From Betaproteobacteria bacterium HGW-Betaproteobacteria-14 (lineage in GTDB: Bacteria > Pseudomonadota > Gammaproteobacteria > Burkholderiales > Rhodocyclaceae), in the NCBI GenBank assembly GCA_002840845.1, contig PHCS01000010.1, positions 1 to 59,377 on the forward strand: DNA of 59,377 nt, given 5' to 3'. Every line of letters starts with the position of its first letter. Positions within the stretch are counted from its first letter, which is position 1. A model generated the notes under the pieces. It worked only from the letters and a program-made list of their open reading frames with translations. It was not told the origin of the DNA and searched no databases. Below are positions 1-8,601 of the stretch, piece after piece. The translations under genes were made by a program, and so were the position numbers.

Positions 1-1
1 T

Positions 2-391
2 GCCGATGGCCACGCCTGGGGCCGCTTCGATGTCGCCATCGAAGGCCGCCATCCGCTGCTGCCGCTGATCGCCCGCCTCATGAACCTGCGCTCGCGCCTC
101 ACCGGCATCGCCACCGGCGACCAGGCGATGTTCGTCAGCCGCGCTGCCTTCGCAACCTGCGGCGGCTTTCCCGACATTGCGCTCATGGAGGACATCGCGC
201 TGAGCCGCGCGCTGAAGCGCATCGGCCGGCCCGCCTGCCTGCGGCAGCGCGTGCGCACTTCCGGCCGGCGCTGGGACCGGCAGGGCTTCTGGCGCACCGT
301 CCTGCTGATGTGGCGATTGCGCCTCGCCTATTTTTTCGGCGCCGATCCGTCGCGGCTGGCGCAGGATTACGGCTATGCGCAAAAAACCTGA
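2..391 (+). CDS. Glycosyltransferase, TIGR04283-like, 3' part only
   Basis: The reading frame is open from base 2, so the 5' end lies outside the window. The visible ~129 codons match the C-terminal half of a family 2 glycosyltransferase of the TIGR04283 type. They contain a glycine-rich stretch with GDQAMFVSR, then GGFPDIALMEDIALSRALKR, which carries the ED pair used for catalysis or acceptor binding in this family, and a basic amphipathic tail. The next gene overlaps it by 17 bp and is of the TIGR04282 type. These two families are commonly neighbours, which supports both calls. Substrate is unknown; the arsenosugar label attached to these families in databases is not tested here. Confidence 0.8.
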   Translation, partial: ADGHAWGRFDVAIEGRHPLLPLIARLMNLRSRLTGIATGDQAMFVSRAAFATCGGFPDIALMEDIALSRALKRIGRPACLRQRVRTSGRRWDRQGFWRTVLLMWRLRLAYFFGADPSRLAQDYGYAQKT

Positions 392-1025
392 TACCGCCAT
401 CGCGGTGCTGGCGCGTGCGCCCGTGCCGGGCGCGGCGAAGACGCGCCTGGCGCCGCGCCTCGGCGCGGACGGCGCCGCCGACCTGCAGCGCCGGCTCACG
501 CTGCGCACGCTGGCCACCGCGACCAGCGCGGCCGTCGGGCCGGTGTCGCTGTTCTGCGCCCCCGATTGCAGCCACCCTTTCTTCGATGAATGCCGGCAGC
601 GCTTCGGCATCCCGCTGCATGACCAGTGCGCGGGGAATGTCGGCGCGCGGATGCTGCATGCCTGCGCGACGTTGCTGCACGACCATGGCCGCGTCCTGCT
701 CGTCGGCACCGACTGCCCGGTTCTGACGCCGGACCGTCTGGCGCAGGCCGCTGCCCTGCTCGACGAGCACGAGGCGGTCGTCTGGCCGGTCGAAGACGGC
801 GGCTACGTCCTCATCGCCCTGCGCCGGGCGGCGCCGGAACTGTTCGCCGGCGTCGACTGGGGCACGCCGCAGGTCATGGCGCAAACGCGCGAACGCCTGC
901 GGCAGCTTGGCTGGCGCTGGGCCGAACCGGCGCCACTATGGGACGTCGACCGGCCGGAGGACGTCGACCGCCTGGTCGACAGCGGCCTGCTCGACATGAC
1001 GAACCCCATCGAGTCCGTCGCATGA
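375..1025 (+). CDS. Glycosyltransferase/nucleotidyltransferase-like protein, TIGR04282 (DUF2064)
   Basis: A 216-residue cytoplasmic protein of the DUF2064/TIGR04282 family, which has the nucleotide-sugar transferase fold seen in MobA and CofC. The N-terminus has the family signature ARAPVPGAAKTRLAPRLG, with the KTRL residues expected to bind nucleotide phosphates. GTDCPVLTP near residue 116 is the metal-binding segment. The length is usual for the family. It overlaps the upstream glycosyltransferase by 17 bp and the downstream FG-GAP gene by 4 bp, so the three are probably co-translated. The acceptor is not known. Confidence 0.85.
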   Translation: MRKKPDTAIAVLARAPVPGAAKTRLAPRLGADGAADLQRRLTLRTLATATSAAVGPVSLFCAPDCSHPFFDECRQRFGIPLHDQCAGNVGARMLHACATLLHDHGRVLLVGTDCPVLTPDRLAQAAALLDEHEAVVWPVEDGGYVLIALRRAAPELFAGVDWGTPQVMAQTRERLRQLGWRWAEPAPLWDVDRPEDVDRLVDSGLLDMTNPIESVA

Positions 1026-1942
1026 CACGCATGGCCTGCCTCGCGGCTTTGCTGTCCGCCGTCCTGCTGCCGGCACCGCCTGCTTACGCCGCGCCGACGC
1101 TGGAGATCGTTTCAGCCGCACCGGTGGCGGCCGCGCAAGTGCCGCCGTTGCCACCGCTACCCCCAGGCGCCCTGCCGCATTCGCGCGCGGCCGCCGGACG
1201 CGACATCGCGCTGGCCTGGCTGGCCGAACCGACCGACCGCTATGCCCACGGCGTGCTCGGCGACGCCCTCGAGGCCGGCGCGCTGCATGTCGCATTGCGC
1301 TCCGGCGCCACCCTGACGTACCGTCTGCCGCCGCATGAAGTCTTCGAGGATCTCGCGCCGCGTATCGTCTCCCTCATGGCCGACGGCCGCGAACAGGTGG
1401 TGGTGGTGCGCAGCCTGCAGGACAAGGGCGCCTCGATCGCCGTCTTTTACGTCATGAGCGGCCGGCTGGAGATGATGGCGTCCAGCGAGCCGATTGGCCT
1501 GCCCAATCGCTGGCTGAACCCGGTCGGCGCCGCCGACGTCGATGGCGACGGCAAGCCGGAAATCATCGCCGTGCTCACGCCGCACATCGGCGGCATCCTC
1601 ACCATCTTTGGCGTCGCCGGCGACCGCCTCGTCGAAAAGGGCCGCCTGGGCAGTTTTTCCAACCACCGCATCGGCTCTACCGAAATCGGACTCTCCGCGC
1701 TGGCCGATGTCGACAGCGACGGCATCATGGACATCGTGCTGCCTGCCGCCGACCGCAGGACGCTGAAGGTCATCACCTTCCGCGGCGGCCGCTTCAGGGA
1801 GCTGGCGGCCTTCCCGCTGCCGGCGCGCGCGGACGGCGATTTCCGCCGCCTGGCGGGCGGCAGGGGCATCGTAGTGCCCCTGGAGGACGGACGCTTTGCT
1901 ATCCTGCGCTGGTCATTGCCAGGAAAACCCGGGGGACGATGA
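1022..1942 (+). CDS. Exported FG-GAP/VCBS repeat protein
   Basis: The ATG at 1022 overlaps the preceding stop (ATGA). It gives 306 residues beginning with a signal peptide (MTRMACLAALLSAVLLP, cleavage likely after AYA), so I prefer it to the longer upstream-extended frame that starts at 626. The mature protein is periplasmic or secreted. Two Asp-rich FG-GAP/VCBS calcium loops are visible: ADVDGDGKPE near residue 172 and ADVDSDGIMD near residue 230, which suggests a partial beta-propeller. It is coupled to the next gene through another ATGA overlap (1939-1942). No enzyme motif is seen; a binding or scaffold role is inferred. Confidence 0.75.
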   Translation: MTRMACLAALLSAVLLPAPPAYAAPTLEIVSAAPVAAAQVPPLPPLPPGALPHSRAAAGRDIALAWLAEPTDRYAHGVLGDALEAGALHVALRSGATLTYRLPPHEVFEDLAPRIVSLMADGREQVVVVRSLQDKGASIAVFYVMSGRLEMMASSEPIGLPNRWLNPVGAADVDGDGKPEIIAVLTPHIGGILTIFGVAGDRLVEKGRLGSFSNHRIGSTEIGLSALADVDSDGIMDIVLPAADRRTLKVITFRGGRFRELAAFPLPARADGDFRRLAGGRGIVVPLEDGRFAILRWSLPGKPGGR

Positions 1943-3117
1943 AGCGCCTTGTGCTGCTGGGCGGGGGTCACAGCCATGTTTTTGTTCTCGACGCGCTGGC
2001 GCGCAAGCCGCTGGCCGGCGTCGAGACGACGCTCGTCTCGCCCCACCCGCAGCAGGTCTATTCCGGCATGCTGCCGGGCTGGCTGGCCGGCCATTACCAC
2101 TTGCGCGACTGCCTCATCCCGATCGAAGCCCTGGCGCAGCGCGCCGGCATAACCCATCGCCGCACTTCAGTCATCGGCATCGACACGGCCGCACAGCGCC
2201 TCTTCTGCAGCAACGGGGCGGCGTTCGACTATGACTTGCTCTCCATAGACACCGGCGCCGTGCTCGACCTGGGCGCCCTGCCCGGCGCAACGCAGCATGC
2301 GCTGCCGGTGCGCCCCATCGAGCGCTTCATCCAGGGCTGCCGCAGCCTCGTCGAACATGTGCGCGCGCGGCCGCGCACCGTCATCACGATGATCGGCGGC
2401 GGCGCCGCCGGCATCGAACTGATCCTCGCTCTGCGCCGCCGCCTGCGGCGCCATGTGCGCGACGGCAAGGCGGTGTTGCAGCTGGTTTCGGCCGGGGAGC
2501 GCCTGCTGCCGGGCCACCCGCCGGGCGTCGGGCGTATGCTCGAGGCGCAACTGGCGGCTTGCGGCATCCTCTACTACCCGGAACGCTCCGTGGCGGCCTT
2601 CCATCCCGGCGGCGTCATCCTGCACACCGGCGAACAGATCGAAAGCGACTTCAACCTCGTCGCCACCGGCGCCGGCGCGCCGGCCTGGCCCAAACGTTCC
2701 GGGCTGGCCACCGACGCGAACGGCTTCATCAGCGTGAACGGCTTCCTCCAATCCACCTCGCACGCCAACATTTTCGCGGCCGGCGATGTCGCCGGCATGC
2801 TCGACCAGCCGCGCCCGAAATCCGGCGTCTACGCCGTGCGCGCCGGCCCGCCGCTGGCGGAAAACCTGATGCGCGCGCTGGACGGGCGTGCGCTCAAGCG
2901 TTACATCCCGCAGAAGCGCGCGCTCTATCTGATCGGCACCGGCGGGCGCCACGCCATTGCCTCGTGGGGGCCGTTCTCCTGGCAGGGCGACTGGGTCTGG
3001 CGCTGGAAGGACCGCATCGACCGCGCCTTCATCGCCCGTTTTTCGTGCGGACTGCCGGCCGCGGCGAACCCGCCGCCGATCCCCGACGCATCCCGCGAGG
3101 ACCTCCTTGGGTCATAA
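1939..3117 (+). CDS. FAD-dependent NDH-2-like oxidoreductase (TIGR03169 family)
   Basis: A 392-residue pyridine-nucleotide-disulfide oxidoreductase. The N-terminal Rossmann motif is LLGGGHSHVFVL (residues ~5-16), and a second dinucleotide motif, MIGGGAAGIELILALRRR, lies near residue 152. A third block, NIFAAGDVAGM, is the classical C-terminal FAD-contacting ATG-D motif. The GGGHSH start and the PQQVYSGMLPGWLAGHY segment are typical of the family that occurs either alone or fused N-terminally to selenophosphate synthase (TIGR03169). No SelD domain is present here. It overlaps both neighbours and ends at TAATG with dsbB, so electron transfer linked to thiol/quinone chemistry is a possible theme (inference). 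Confidence 0.85.
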   Translation: MKRLVLLGGGHSHVFVLDALARKPLAGVETTLVSPHPQQVYSGMLPGWLAGHYHLRDCLIPIEALAQRAGITHRRTSVIGIDTAAQRLFCSNGAAFDYDLLSIDTGAVLDLGALPGATQHALPVRPIERFIQGCRSLVEHVRARPRTVITMIGGGAAGIELILALRRRLRRHVRDGKAVLQLVSAGERLLPGHPPGVGRMLEAQLAACGILYYPERSVAAFHPGGVILHTGEQIESDFNLVATGAGAPAWPKRSGLATDANGFISVNGFLQSTSHANIFAAGDVAGMLDQPRPKSGVYAVRAGPPLAENLMRALDGRALKRYIPQKRALYLIGTGGRHAIASWGPFSWQGDWVWRWKDRIDRAFIARFSCGLPAAANPPPIPDASREDLLGS

Positions 3118-3617
3118 TGCTGCCCGCCATGAAAGCCCATCACATTCATCTCACCGTCGGCCTGGGCGGCCTTGCCCTTGTCGCCTTCGCCGTCTTTTAC
3201 CTGCAGCAAAGGCTCGGCCTGCTGCCCTGTCCGCTGTGCGTGATGCAGCGCATCGCCTTCATCCTCTTTTCCCTCACCGCGCTCGTCGCCGCCGCCCACC
3301 GGCCGGCCGGCACGGCGCGCTGGCTCTACCTCGGCCTGCTCGACCTGTGGGCCACGCTGGGCGCGGCAATCGCCGGCTGGCAGGTGTATCTCACCTACCA
3401 TCCGCAGGCCGCCGAATGCGGCATCAGCCCGGAGGAGCGCTTCCTCAACGGCCTGCCGCTGGCCAAGTGGTGGCCGGCGATGTTCGAGGCCAACGGCGAC
3501 TGCAGCAAGGTCGACTGGACCTTCCTCGGCCTGTCCGTGCCGGAACTGTCGCTGATCGCCTTCGTGCTGCTCTCCGGCATCGCCATCTACGCCGCGGTGC
3601 GCCGCCCATCACGGTAA
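3117..3617 (+). CDS. dsbB: Disulfide bond formation protein B
   Basis: Four-helix inner membrane protein that reoxidises DsbA with quinone. The first periplasmic redox pair is LLPCPLCVMQR. The second loop carries the other two cysteines, in AAECGISPEERF and NGDCSKVDW. The ATG at 3117 shares its A with the upstream stop codon (TAATG), giving 166 residues. An in-frame ATG at 3129 (MKAHHIHLTV) would give 162 and is equally plausible. Length and the four hydrophobic segments fit DsbB. The coupled upstream flavoprotein is unusual company, but no function is proven by it. Confidence 0.92.
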   Translation: MLPAMKAHHIHLTVGLGGLALVAFAVFYLQQRLGLLPCPLCVMQRIAFILFSLTALVAAAHRPAGTARWLYLGLLDLWATLGAAIAGWQVYLTYHPQAAECGISPEERFLNGLPLAKWWPAMFEANGDCSKVDWTFLGLSVPELSLIAFVLLSGIAIYAAVRRPSR

Positions 3618-3665
3618 AATGCCGCTTTATCCGGCGCACCCCTGCGCCACGCAACGCCCACGACC

Positions 3666-5438
3666 ATGAGTCACGACAAGAACATCAAAGCTGCGCCCGA
3701 AACAGTCGTATCGAATTTCATCCGCCAGATCATCGAGTCCGATCTTGCCGCCGGCAAGCATGCCGGAACAACCTGGGGCGGCAGGCCCGGGCAGGCCTCC
3801 GCCCATGCCGGCGCCCCCCTCGATACTGCGAAGATCCGCACGCGCTTCCCGCCCGAACCTAACGGGTATCTCCACATCGGCCACGCCAAATCGATCTGCC
3901 TCAACTTCGGTCTGGCGCGCGACTACGGCGGCGCCTGCCACCTGCGCTTCGACGACACCAATCCGGAAAAGGAAGAGCAGGAATACGTCGACGCCATCAT
4001 CGACGCCGTGCGCTGGCTCGGCTTCGACTGGGGCAAGAATGAATACTTCGCTTCCGACTACTTCGACTTCATGTACGCGGCGGCGCAGTATCTCATCGAG
4101 AGCGGCCACGCCTATGTCGACTCGCAGTCTGCCGAGGAGATGCGCGCCAATCGCGGCACGCTCACCGAAGCGGGCCGCAACAGCCCGCACCGCGCGCGCA
4201 GCATCGAGGAGAACCTCGATCTTTTCCGCCGCATGGAAGCCGGCGAATTCCCCGATGGTGCGCACGCCCTGCGGGCGAAGATCGACATGGCCTCACCCAA
4301 CATCAACCTGCGCGACCCGGTCCTCTACCGCATCCGCCATGCCACGCACCACCGCGCCGGCGACAAGTGGAACGTGTACCCGATGTACACCTTTGCCCAC
4401 CCCATCGAGGATGCACTGGAACGCATCACCCACTCCCTGTGCACGCTGGAGTTCGAGGACCAGCGCCCCTTCTACGACTGGCTGCTGGAACGCCTCGCCG
4501 AAGGCGGCCTGCTGGCGCAGCCGCTGCCGCAGCAGATCGAGTTCGCCCGCCTCAACCTCAGCTACGTCGTGCTCTCCAAGCGCAAGCTGATCCAGCTGGT
4601 GCAGGAAAAGCGCGTCGACGGCTGGGACGATCCGCGCCTGCCGACGCTGGCCGGCGCGCGCCGGCGCGGCTACACGCCCGAGGGCTTCCGCGCCTTTGCC
4701 GAGCGCATCGGCGTCGCCAAGGCCGACTCGTGGATCGACTACGGCGTGCTGGAGGAGTGCATGCGCGACGACCTCAACGCGCGCGCCGAACGGCGCATTG
4801 CCGTGCTCGATCCGCTCAGACTGGTCATCGACAACTATCCGGCAGGACAGGAAGAGGATTGCTTCGCGCCCAACCATCCGCAGCAGCCCGAACTGGGCAA
4901 GCGCGCCGTGCCCTTCTCGTGCGAACTGTGGATCGAACGGGAGGATTTCGCCGAAGCGCCGCCGAAAGGCTACTTCCGCCTCTTTCCGGGCAATTCGGTG
5001 CGGCTGCGCTACGGCTTCGTCGTGAAATGCACCGGCTGCGAGAAGGACGCATCAGGCCAGGTTGTCGCCGTGCATTGCGAGTACCTGCCAGACAGCAAGT
5101 CCGGCACGCCGGGCGCCGACGCCTACAAGGTGAAAGGCAACATCCACTGGGTCAGTGCGGCCCGCGCCTGCGAGGCGGAAGTGCGCCTGTACGACCGGCT
5201 GTTCCGTGAGCCGAACCCGGGCGCCGGCGGGCGCGACTACCTGGAAGACCTCAATCCCGGCTCAAAGCAGGTCATCAACGCCTTCCTGGAGCCGGCGCTG
5301 AGGGAAGCAAAAGCGGAAGACCGCTTCCAATTCGAGCGGCACGGCTACTTCGTGGCGGATCGCGTGGACTCGAAGCCGGGCGCGCCGGTATTCAACCGGG
5401 CGGTGACGCTGAAGGATTCGTGGGGAAAAGACCGCTGA
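3666..5438 (+). CDS. glnS: Glutaminyl-tRNA synthetase
   Basis: A 590-residue class I aminoacyl-tRNA synthetase that charges tRNA-Gln. The HIGH motif appears as PPEPNGYLHIGHAKSICLNF (about residues 60-79), and the KMSKS equivalent is VVLSKRKLIQLV. The two C-terminal anticodon-binding beta barrels follow (FRLFPGNSVRLRYGFVV). Compared with enteric GlnS there is a longer linker of about 25 residues, rich in Gly/Ala, between the N-terminal helix (ETVVSNFIRQIIESDL) and HIGH. It stands alone and converges with the downstream minus-strand pair, with only 3 bp between the stop codons and no visible terminator hairpin. Confidence 0.97.
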   Translation: MSHDKNIKAAPETVVSNFIRQIIESDLAAGKHAGTTWGGRPGQASAHAGAPLDTAKIRTRFPPEPNGYLHIGHAKSICLNFGLARDYGGACHLRFDDTNPEKEEQEYVDAIIDAVRWLGFDWGKNEYFASDYFDFMYAAAQYLIESGHAYVDSQSAEEMRANRGTLTEAGRNSPHRARSIEENLDLFRRMEAGEFPDGAHALRAKIDMASPNINLRDPVLYRIRHATHHRAGDKWNVYPMYTFAHPIEDALERITHSLCTLEFEDQRPFYDWLLERLAEGGLLAQPLPQQIEFARLNLSYVVLSKRKLIQLVQEKRVDGWDDPRLPTLAGARRRGYTPEGFRAFAERIGVAKADSWIDYGVLEECMRDDLNARAERRIAVLDPLRLVIDNYPAGQEEDCFAPNHPQQPELGKRAVPFSCELWIEREDFAEAPPKGYFRLFPGNSVRLRYGFVVKCTGCEKDASGQVVAVHCEYLPDSKSGTPGADAYKVKGNIHWVSAARACEAEVRLYDRLFREPNPGAGGRDYLEDLNPGSKQVINAFLEPALREAKAEDRFQFERHGYFVADRVDSKPGAPVFNRAVTLKDSWGKDR

Positions 5439-5441
5439 GCT

Positions 5442-6302
5442 TCACTCTTTGACTGTTCCGGGCACGCTCTCGGATCGAGGCTGTATTGCGATAATCCACG
5501 GCTCCAGCCTTTTTCCAAAAGCAATCTTCACATCCTCGCCCGGGCCGCGGCTCCGCTCCAGGGCGTCCCGGTATTCCAGCGGGACCATGATGTTCGCCGT
5601 CGTGAGCCGCACGGAAACACTCAGGCGCTGCTTCCCCTTGCGTTCGTAGAACAACGGCCGGATCTCGGCATGAACGATCGCATGACGCATCCTGTCGGGG
5701 TACTTCGCGCGCAGCGTAGCCAGGTCAGGCCCCACGTCAATGATGTACAGGCGGGTTCCCTCGCTCTCCATGCGGACCAGGTGCCGCTTTGTGGCTTCTG
5801 CCCTTTGCTTCAGATCGCGGTCGTCGGGCATGGCTGCGGCGCGTTCGCGCGCTTCTTCGGCGCGACGCCGCGCTTGCTCGACTTCTTTTTGATAAGCCGG
5901 GCCGTCGAGCTCGAGTACCACCAGCGCATCGCGCGACTGCTGGCGCTCCATGGAGCGACGCCGCTTGCCGTCATCCTCGCTGTCGGGAATGGTAAAACCC
6001 AGGGATGCCAGTTTGGCGCGGTCGATCCACGATGGCCCATCCTCCTCGCTGGAATCGCTGCCGTAGGCGTAACCCAGGGCATCGCCTCCCGAGACACGCC
6101 AGCGAAGTCCGAATTCGAGGCTGCTATCCTCGCTCCTGAAACCCCAATTGCCGACCTTTGCGATTTCGCGCTTGCTCAGAACCAGCACGCTCTCGGGTTC
6201 GCCGCTTCGATTGTAGGCAACACCAATCAGCGCGACTGCATTGGTTGCCGCAATCAGGGCGACTCCGAGAATTGCTGTCCGCCAGCGCACCCAGGCTTTC
6301 AT
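5442..6302 (-). CDS. DUF4824-like membrane-anchored protein
   Basis: A 286-residue protein with one N-terminal membrane segment (residues ~10-30, AILGVALIAATNAVALIGVAY) followed by a soluble, probably periplasmic domain. The opening NAVALIGVAYNRSGEPES and the segment LRWRVSGGDALGYAYG fit the DUF4824 family as I remember it. A highly charged helix with many Arg/Glu residues (about 125-160) may form a coiled coil. Its ATG overlaps the stop of the upstream DUF2157-like gene by 4 bp; the two are a common pair. Molecular function unknown. Confidence 0.7.
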   Translation of the reverse strand: MKAWVRWRTAILGVALIAATNAVALIGVAYNRSGEPESVLVLSKREIAKVGNWGFRSEDSSLEFGLRWRVSGGDALGYAYGSDSSEEDGPSWIDRAKLASLGFTIPDSEDDGKRRRSMERQQSRDALVVLELDGPAYQKEVEQARRRAEEARERAAAMPDDRDLKQRAEATKRHLVRMESEGTRLYIIDVGPDLATLRAKYPDRMRHAIVHAEIRPLFYERKGKQRLSVSVRLTTANIMVPLEYRDALERSRGPGEDVKIAFGKRLEPWIIAIQPRSESVPGTVKE

Positions 6303-7375
6303 GTGACAGCCCCCTCCCTATCCGCAGGTGCCGCCACTCTGCGCAACCGTCGCATGACCATGAGGAACAGGATGGCGGTCAGCCCGACAACGAGGAAGAA
6401 AAGATATTTCGGCATGACGTCCCACCACCAGTCGAAGAACTTGGTGTAGAGGAATATCACGAAGAAAACCATGCCGGTGTTCACCACTTCCGGCCAGACG
6501 CGCCGCAAGCCGAACCAGATCGCCGCCGCGCTGCCGGCAAATCCGAACAACTGGTAGATGCCCTCGATCATCTTCGGATCGATATCGAGATGGCTTGCCC
6601 GACCCCAGTTGGCCAGCACCAGCGTGGGCAGGAACAGGGTCAGCAGGCCGAACACCCGGTAGATGGCAGAAAAACCGGCATATCGTTCGTGACGCACCCA
6701 AAGCGGTGCCAGTAGCAGCAGCATCGCGGCGGGGAAAAAATTCTCGGGGCGCTCGCCGAAATGCAGCCAGTAGAGGCCGCTGTATGTGCCGGTACGCGCC
6801 GAGACGAACGCCACCAGGCACAGGATGCCCGCTGCCAGCAGAAGCCGCAGATCGCAGGCATAGGCGAGCAGCAACGCATAAGCCGCCCAGGCGATGAAAG
6901 CCTTGTCCGACGGCGTGATGCTGAAAATCTGCCCGAGCATGAAGACGTTCAGTACGAAACAGGTGAACGCCACCATCGCCGCCAGCTTGGTGAAATAGCC
7001 GGAGGCGTCGCGTTCGCGCACCAGGAGCGTCCCGGCAAACGTGAATAAGGCGGCGCCCACCAGAATCGACACCTGCAGAAACGTGCCGAACAATCCCCAG
7101 AACTGGCGAAAGAGGAAAAACACGCTCGCCGCCAGGGCCAGCGCGCCCAGAAACGAGGCCACCTTCATGCCGAGAGACAGCTTCTTCTCGCGCACATTGC
7201 GGTCGATATCGTATCCTCGCGAAAGCTCCGCGATCAGGGCGTCGTGATGGTGCGCAACGGCATGAGCCTGCTCCTCGGGCAAGGCCAGTACCTTTTCCTG
7301 CCGCAGACGCTCCAGCTCGCGCCTGAAAGCCTCGATTTCATCCACACGCTGCTGAGCCTCGGATCGGGTCACCAT
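6299..7375 (-). CDS. DUF2157-like multipass membrane protein
   Basis: I start at the ATG whose first base is 7375 (MVTRSEAQQRVDEIEAFR). The longer frame upstream encodes unrelated basic residues and lacks support. The 358-residue product has a cytoplasmic coiled-coil head (residues ~1-55) and then about ten hydrophobic segments, ending with a basic tail (MVMRRLRRVAAPADRE). The layout of helical head followed by many membrane spans matches DUF2157/DUF4401 proteins, which are often encoded next to GDYXXLXY or DUF4824 proteins, as here. Function unknown. Confidence 0.7.
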   Translation of the reverse strand: MVTRSEAQQRVDEIEAFRRELERLRQEKVLALPEEQAHAVAHHHDALIAELSRGYDIDRNVREKKLSLGMKVASFLGALALAASVFFLFRQFWGLFGTFLQVSILVGAALFTFAGTLLVRERDASGYFTKLAAMVAFTCFVLNVFMLGQIFSITPSDKAFIAWAAYALLLAYACDLRLLLAAGILCLVAFVSARTGTYSGLYWLHFGERPENFFPAAMLLLLAPLWVRHERYAGFSAIYRVFGLLTLFLPTLVLANWGRASHLDIDPKMIEGIYQLFGFAGSAAAIWFGLRRVWPEVVNTGMVFFVIFLYTKFFDWWWDVMPKYLFFLVVGLTAILFLMVMRRLRRVAAPADREGAVT

Positions 7376-7475
7376 TTTGAGATTGCGCTTGTTCGCTTGG
7401 AATACGCCGCTATACGATTGCCTGGGATGAGTGGCGCGGCCGGACGGCGCCGGCCGCGAACCAGTTTCGCAGAAC

Positions 7476-7661
7476 TTACCTGATCTTCTCGCAAGACCAT
7501 TCACCACCCGAGCATTTGCAGCGGCGGCCATCGCCCGGAATCTTCGTCGTTCCATTCTTGCAACCCTGCGGTTTTGCCGCCAGGGCAGACGTCGTCATGA
7601 CGGCATTCGAAAACGACAGCGCAATTAGTACGGCAAGCATCTTAAGCATGGTGCGAATCAT
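7476..7661 (-). CDS. Small secreted four-cysteine protein
   Basis: A 61-residue precursor starting at the ATG whose first base is 7661. It is preceded on the minus strand by AAGGAGGAATC, a near-perfect Shine-Dalgarno site, which rules out the longer frame. Residues 1-28 are a signal peptide ending in SALA. The mature peptide is about 33 residues with cysteines in the pattern C-x13-C-x-C-x6-C (GDGRRCKC ... GEWSC). The spacing is reminiscent of small disulfide-bonded VWC- or pacifastin-like modules, but I do not assign it to a family. It lies in a short gap behind the DUF2157 gene and has no obvious partner. Confidence 0.6.
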   Translation of the reverse strand: MIRTMLKMLAVLIALSFSNAVMTTSALAAKPQGCKNGTTKIPGDGRRCKCSGGEWSCEKIR

Positions 7662-7753
7662 GATTCCTCCTTGGGCATGAGATGGCCGCCGGATTGTGCG
7701 ACCCCGACGGCATCGCAGTGTAACCCGATTTGCATAACGCGCAATAGTGTTGC

Positions 7754-8515
7754 TCAAGCGCCAGCCGACAGCGGTTTGATGTCGTCGATGTCCAGCGCCA
7801 CCAGGTTCGGGAAACCCAGGGGTTTGTCGCCGAACGGCATCGGCCAGACGCGGCGGCGTGTCGGCGCCCGCAGCGTGCCGCCCGCGGCGCCGAATTCGCG
7901 GTAGTCCTCGCAGATGTGCGCCGCGTGCGCCCAGCCGCCGACCACCTCGGCGGTGTAGTCCAGCCGCGCCAATAAATGCTGCGCGTCGAAATGGAAGATC
8001 TGCGTGCGGCAGTGGGTGGGGATGTCCGGCGGAAAGGTGGCAGCCAGCCGCGTGATCCGGCCCTGCGCGCCGTCGAGCTGCGGCAGCATTTCGAAGGAAA
8101 AGCCCGGGCGCAGGAAAATGAACGGTGTCACCAGATAGTTCCAGGTGGCGTAGCCGCCGAAATAGAGGAAATCCAGTTCGTCCCAGCGGAACTGCCGGCG
8201 CAATCCGCGGAAGGACTCGCGCGGCCGCTGGCGGCTGGCCGTAACGCGTCCTTCAGGGTCGAGGATGCGCACCTCCTCATCGCCGATCCACTCGCCGCGC
8301 CAACCCGCGTGCGGGTAATCGTAGAAGACGAAGCGCGGCTCGCTCGCGGAGGCCCACATGCGCGCATGGCGCAGCACCGGCCGCCCCTTCGCAGCGAAGA
8401 GAAAGCCTGACGCGGACAACTGGACATCGAGCCCGCCCAGGCTGTGCCAGAATTCCGCGCCGCCGTGCGCGGCGATGACCGCATCGATGACCGACCGGAT
8501 ATCTGCCTTGCTCAA
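7754..8515 (-). CDS. Conserved hypothetical protein, 253 aa
   Basis: The frame is open to 8569, but the best start is a TTG at 8515 preceded by AGGAGGGGCG, a strong Shine-Dalgarno with close spacing; no in-frame ATG exists there. The product (SKADIRSVIDAVIAAHGGAEFW) has no signal peptide. It is rich in aromatic residues with many beta-type segments (FLYFGGYATWNYLVTPF), and the pattern resembles soluble beta-barrel proteins of unknown function. It is divergent from cfa with about 85 bp between the starts, so the two may share a control region. No catalytic motif recognised. Confidence 0.65.
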   Translation of the reverse strand: MSKADIRSVIDAVIAAHGGAEFWHSLGGLDVQLSASGFLFAAKGRPVLRHARMWASASEPRFVFYDYPHAGWRGEWIGDEEVRILDPEGRVTASRQRPRESFRGLRRQFRWDELDFLYFGGYATWNYLVTPFIFLRPGFSFEMLPQLDGAQGRITRLAATFPPDIPTHCRTQIFHFDAQHLLARLDYTAEVVGGWAHAAHICEDYREFGAAGGTLRAPTRRRVWPMPFGDKPLGFPNLVALDIDDIKPLSAGA

Positions 8516-8601
8516 CGCCCCTCCTGCTGCATGTACTTCCGCGCGATCATATATGATATGCACCTGCAATGCCTCAGCGCGCCGACTTCGGGGGAGGGTG
8601 C

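Noticed and set aside
626..1021. N-terminal extension of the FG-GAP frame
   Set aside because: It overlaps the TIGR04282 gene in another frame, is Arg/Ala-rich shadow sequence, and the true signal peptide starts at 1022.
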